Positions 57,867 to 64,000 of a stretch of 64,000 bases of DNA are shown in pieces (positions within the stretch are counted from its first letter, which is position 1; each line of letters begins with the position of its first letter). The DNA lies in assembly GCF_030296675.1 (NCBI RefSeq), contig NZ_AP027736.1, positions 930,001 to 994,000 on the forward strand, in the 5' to 3' direction. The translations under genes were made by a program, and so were the position numbers. The notes below the pieces were generated by a model. That model ran no database searches. It worked only from the letters and a program-made list of their open reading frames with translations, and was not told the DNA's origin. This DNA comes from Demequina sediminis. GTDB lineage: Bacteria; Actinomycetota; Actinomycetes; Actinomycetales; Demequinaceae.

Positions 57867-57985
57867 GTGCCGCAGCGACCTACTCTCCCACACCCTGGCG
57901 GGTGCAGTACCATCGGCGCTGGGAGGCTTAGCTTCCGGGTTCGGAATGGAGCCGGGCGTTTCCCTCCCGCTATGGCTGCGGCAAC
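57867..57985 (-). rRNA. rrf: 5S ribosomal RNA
   Basis: About 118 nt, last gene of the operon. The 5' and 3' ends pair (TGCCGCAGC with GCTGCGGCA), and the internal GGGAAACGCCCGGCTCCATT and CCGAACCCGGAAGCTAAG segments are universal 5S sequence. Ends are placed by helix I pairing and may be off by a few bases. Confidence 0.93.
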
Positions 57986-58070
57986 TTTATGGAGTTATTG
58001 AATGGTTTCCCGTTCGTTACTCGGGAACCGCACAGTGGACGCGTAGCATTACTTTTGAAATCTTGAGTGT

Positions 58071-63093
<5,023 letters not shown>

Positions 63094-63280
63094 ATGATTG
63101 CTGTACACCCAACCAAACGGCCGGGATACATCAATACGAAGTACATCCCCACTCACGTGGAGACTAGTTAATCTCTGACATCGAACAAAATGTCACTGAC
63201 ATTTCATTTTCAACCAAAGGAATCCAAACACCAACCCCCTTACAAGAGGCTGATGCCGGAGTAATTTGGCATCGACATGT

Positions 63281-63302
63281 GGCACACTGTTGAGTTCTCA
63301 AG
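63281..63302 (-). promoter_or_regulatory. Conserved pre-16S leader box
   Basis: CTTGAGAACTCAACAGTGTG, the partner of the box ahead of 23S, about 190 nt upstream of the 16S 5' end and inside the transcribed leader. Confidence 0.5.
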
Positions 63303-63358
63303 TTTCGGACGCGCACCGCCTCAATCCTCTTCAGGACCTCGCTCGGGGCAACCCTTCT

Positions 63359-63387
63359 AACTTACTCTCTTCGTTTCTCGCTGTCAA
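63359..63387 (-). promoter_or_regulatory. rRNA operon promoter
   Basis: On the minus strand TTGACA (63387-63382), a 17-nt spacer, and TAAGTT (63364-63359). The consensus -35 and ideal spacing make it the strongest sigma-70-type promoter in the window. Transcription would start near 63351, about 260 nt before 16S. Confidence 0.82.
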
Positions 63388-63673
63388 ATCGGCTTTCGCG
63401 GCCTCATGACATCGATAAACTCGAAGAGTTCGTCGGTGATTCGCTGTGTGGTGCGGGACGCACGGGCTTCCGCCGCTTCCTACGAATCGAGTTGTGTTGC
63501 TCGGGCGTTTCCCGCGGGGCCTTGTTCAGTCCTCCGCCGGGCGCTTCCGTCGTTGGCAACAGGTGAAACATTAGAGGGCGGATGGCGCCATCGTCAAATC
63601 GCGTGAATCTCGGGCGTGTCGCGACCGTCTCTCCTGGTAGACCAGGGATCAGCGGCCGGCGCTCCCTCACGCC

Positions 63674-64000
63674 CTAGGACGCGAGGCGCGCAAGTCCCAC
63701 AGACTTTTTTCCGCGCCTCATCACGATCCATCCCCCGCGAGGCCGTGTTCCGGGGCCAACGCAAGCTCGGCATCGTCCACCCGCACGTTGTTGACGTACG
63801 CGCCGCCCTCCTGGACCGCACGGCGTGCTGCGGACTTCGAGTCCACCACGCCCGACGCGACGAGTGCATCGACAACGGTCGCACCGGGCTCGAGCACCAC
63901 TCCTCCCAACTCCTGGGCGCATCCCGCCAGGGTCGGCTCGTCGAGCGCAGCCAGCTCTCCGCGACCGAACAGCGCCTGCGAGGCGTCGATCGCCCCCTGG
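63674..64000 (-). CDS. tyrS: Tyrosyl-tRNA synthetase, C-terminal part (runs off the window; frameshifted here)
   Basis: Only the last roughly 110 codons are in the window: the end of the catalytic/anticodon region (ASQALFGRGELAALDE) and the S4 RNA-binding domain (LVASGVVDSKSAARRAVQEG, then AYVNNVRVDD). The frame ends early at 63721; adding one base to the C run 63732-63736 continues as GGWIVMRRGKKSVGLARLAS, the normal TyrS ending, to the stop at 63674. tyrS directly ahead of an rRNA operon agrees with the conserved order tyrS-(rrn)-Rv1691 block. Confidence 0.88.
   Translation of the reverse strand, partial: PGGDRRLAGAVRSRRAGCARRADPGGMRPGVGRSGARARCDRCRCTRRVGRGGLEVRSTPCGPGGRRVRQQRAGGRCRACVGPGTRPRGGWIVMRRGKKSVGLARLAS

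Larger units (their letters stand above)
63094..63673 (-). other. rRNA operon leader and promoter region
   Basis: About 580 bp between 16S and tyrS without a gene. It contains the rrn promoter (63359-63387), the leader box (63281-63302) and AT-richer sequence around 63100-63240 that probably pairs with the spacer for 16S processing. The part next to tyrS (63400-63670) holds only a short ORF with no coding character. Confidence 0.75.

Overview
The window is a high-GC (about 70% by eye) actinobacterial chromosome segment. The 16S rRNA, the gene order and the protein families point to Micrococcales, plausibly a Demequina-like organism; I could not run a 16S search, so the genus is inference. It contains one rRNA operon, one tRNA-Leu, about 55 protein genes and no prophage, insertion sequence or CRISPR array.

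Layout. 1-8.9 kb: RecB-type nuclease, an orphan Cache sensor, HAD phosphatase, PAC2 protein, UppP, aldo/keto reductase, M20 peptidase, a DUF2142 membrane protein, tRNA-Leu and a GPGG mini-membrane protein. 9.1-15.8 kb: an SOS mutasome (dnaE2, imuB, imuA') with two perfect LexA boxes, interrupted by a lower-GC lipoprotein gene. 15.9-25.6 kb: a GH13 glycosidase with a LacI-type operator in its first codons, an RNA methyltransferase, SPFH/NfeD membrane proteins, an ABC ATPase, and the divergent glgA(glgM) and glgC-serB. 25.6-35.6 kb: fabG-fabI-sixA-GH88, SURF1, an ABC-F protein, the biotin ECF transporter bioY-bioM-bioN, VapBC, a zinc metallopeptidase and a DUF1697 protein. 35.6-42.1 kb: sufR-sufB-sufD-Rieske-sufC-sufS-sufU-sufT. 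42.2-57.8 kb: ctaA, then the block NUDIX-pyrG-steB-steA-recN-nadK-tlyA-small ORF-HAD-TPR protein, which keeps the order known around Mycobacterium Rv1691-Rv1700, then a DUF3516 helicase and a small P-loop ATPase. 57.8-64 kb: 5S-23S-16S on the minus strand with a clear promoter, then the end of tyrS.

Three window-wide signals stand out. (1) The 10-mer GGACGATGCC or its complement GGCATCGTCC occurs at least 22 times (about 0.3 expected by composition), in coding and intergenic DNA on both strands, twice as an inverted pair. This resembles DNA-uptake-type repeat families and I know of no description of it. (2) Thirteen reading-frame breaks in twelve genes are each repaired by adding one G or C, mostly to a G/C run of four or five, so they are most likely homopolymer under-calls; affected genes are annotated here as intact genes carrying a sequence frameshift. 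(3) Many transcription units start leaderless, with a TANNNT -10 hexamer ending 6-8 nt before the start codon; this was used to choose many starts. In addition, the TPR protein carries a roughly 1.1-kb Arg/Asp-rich tandem repeat expansion.
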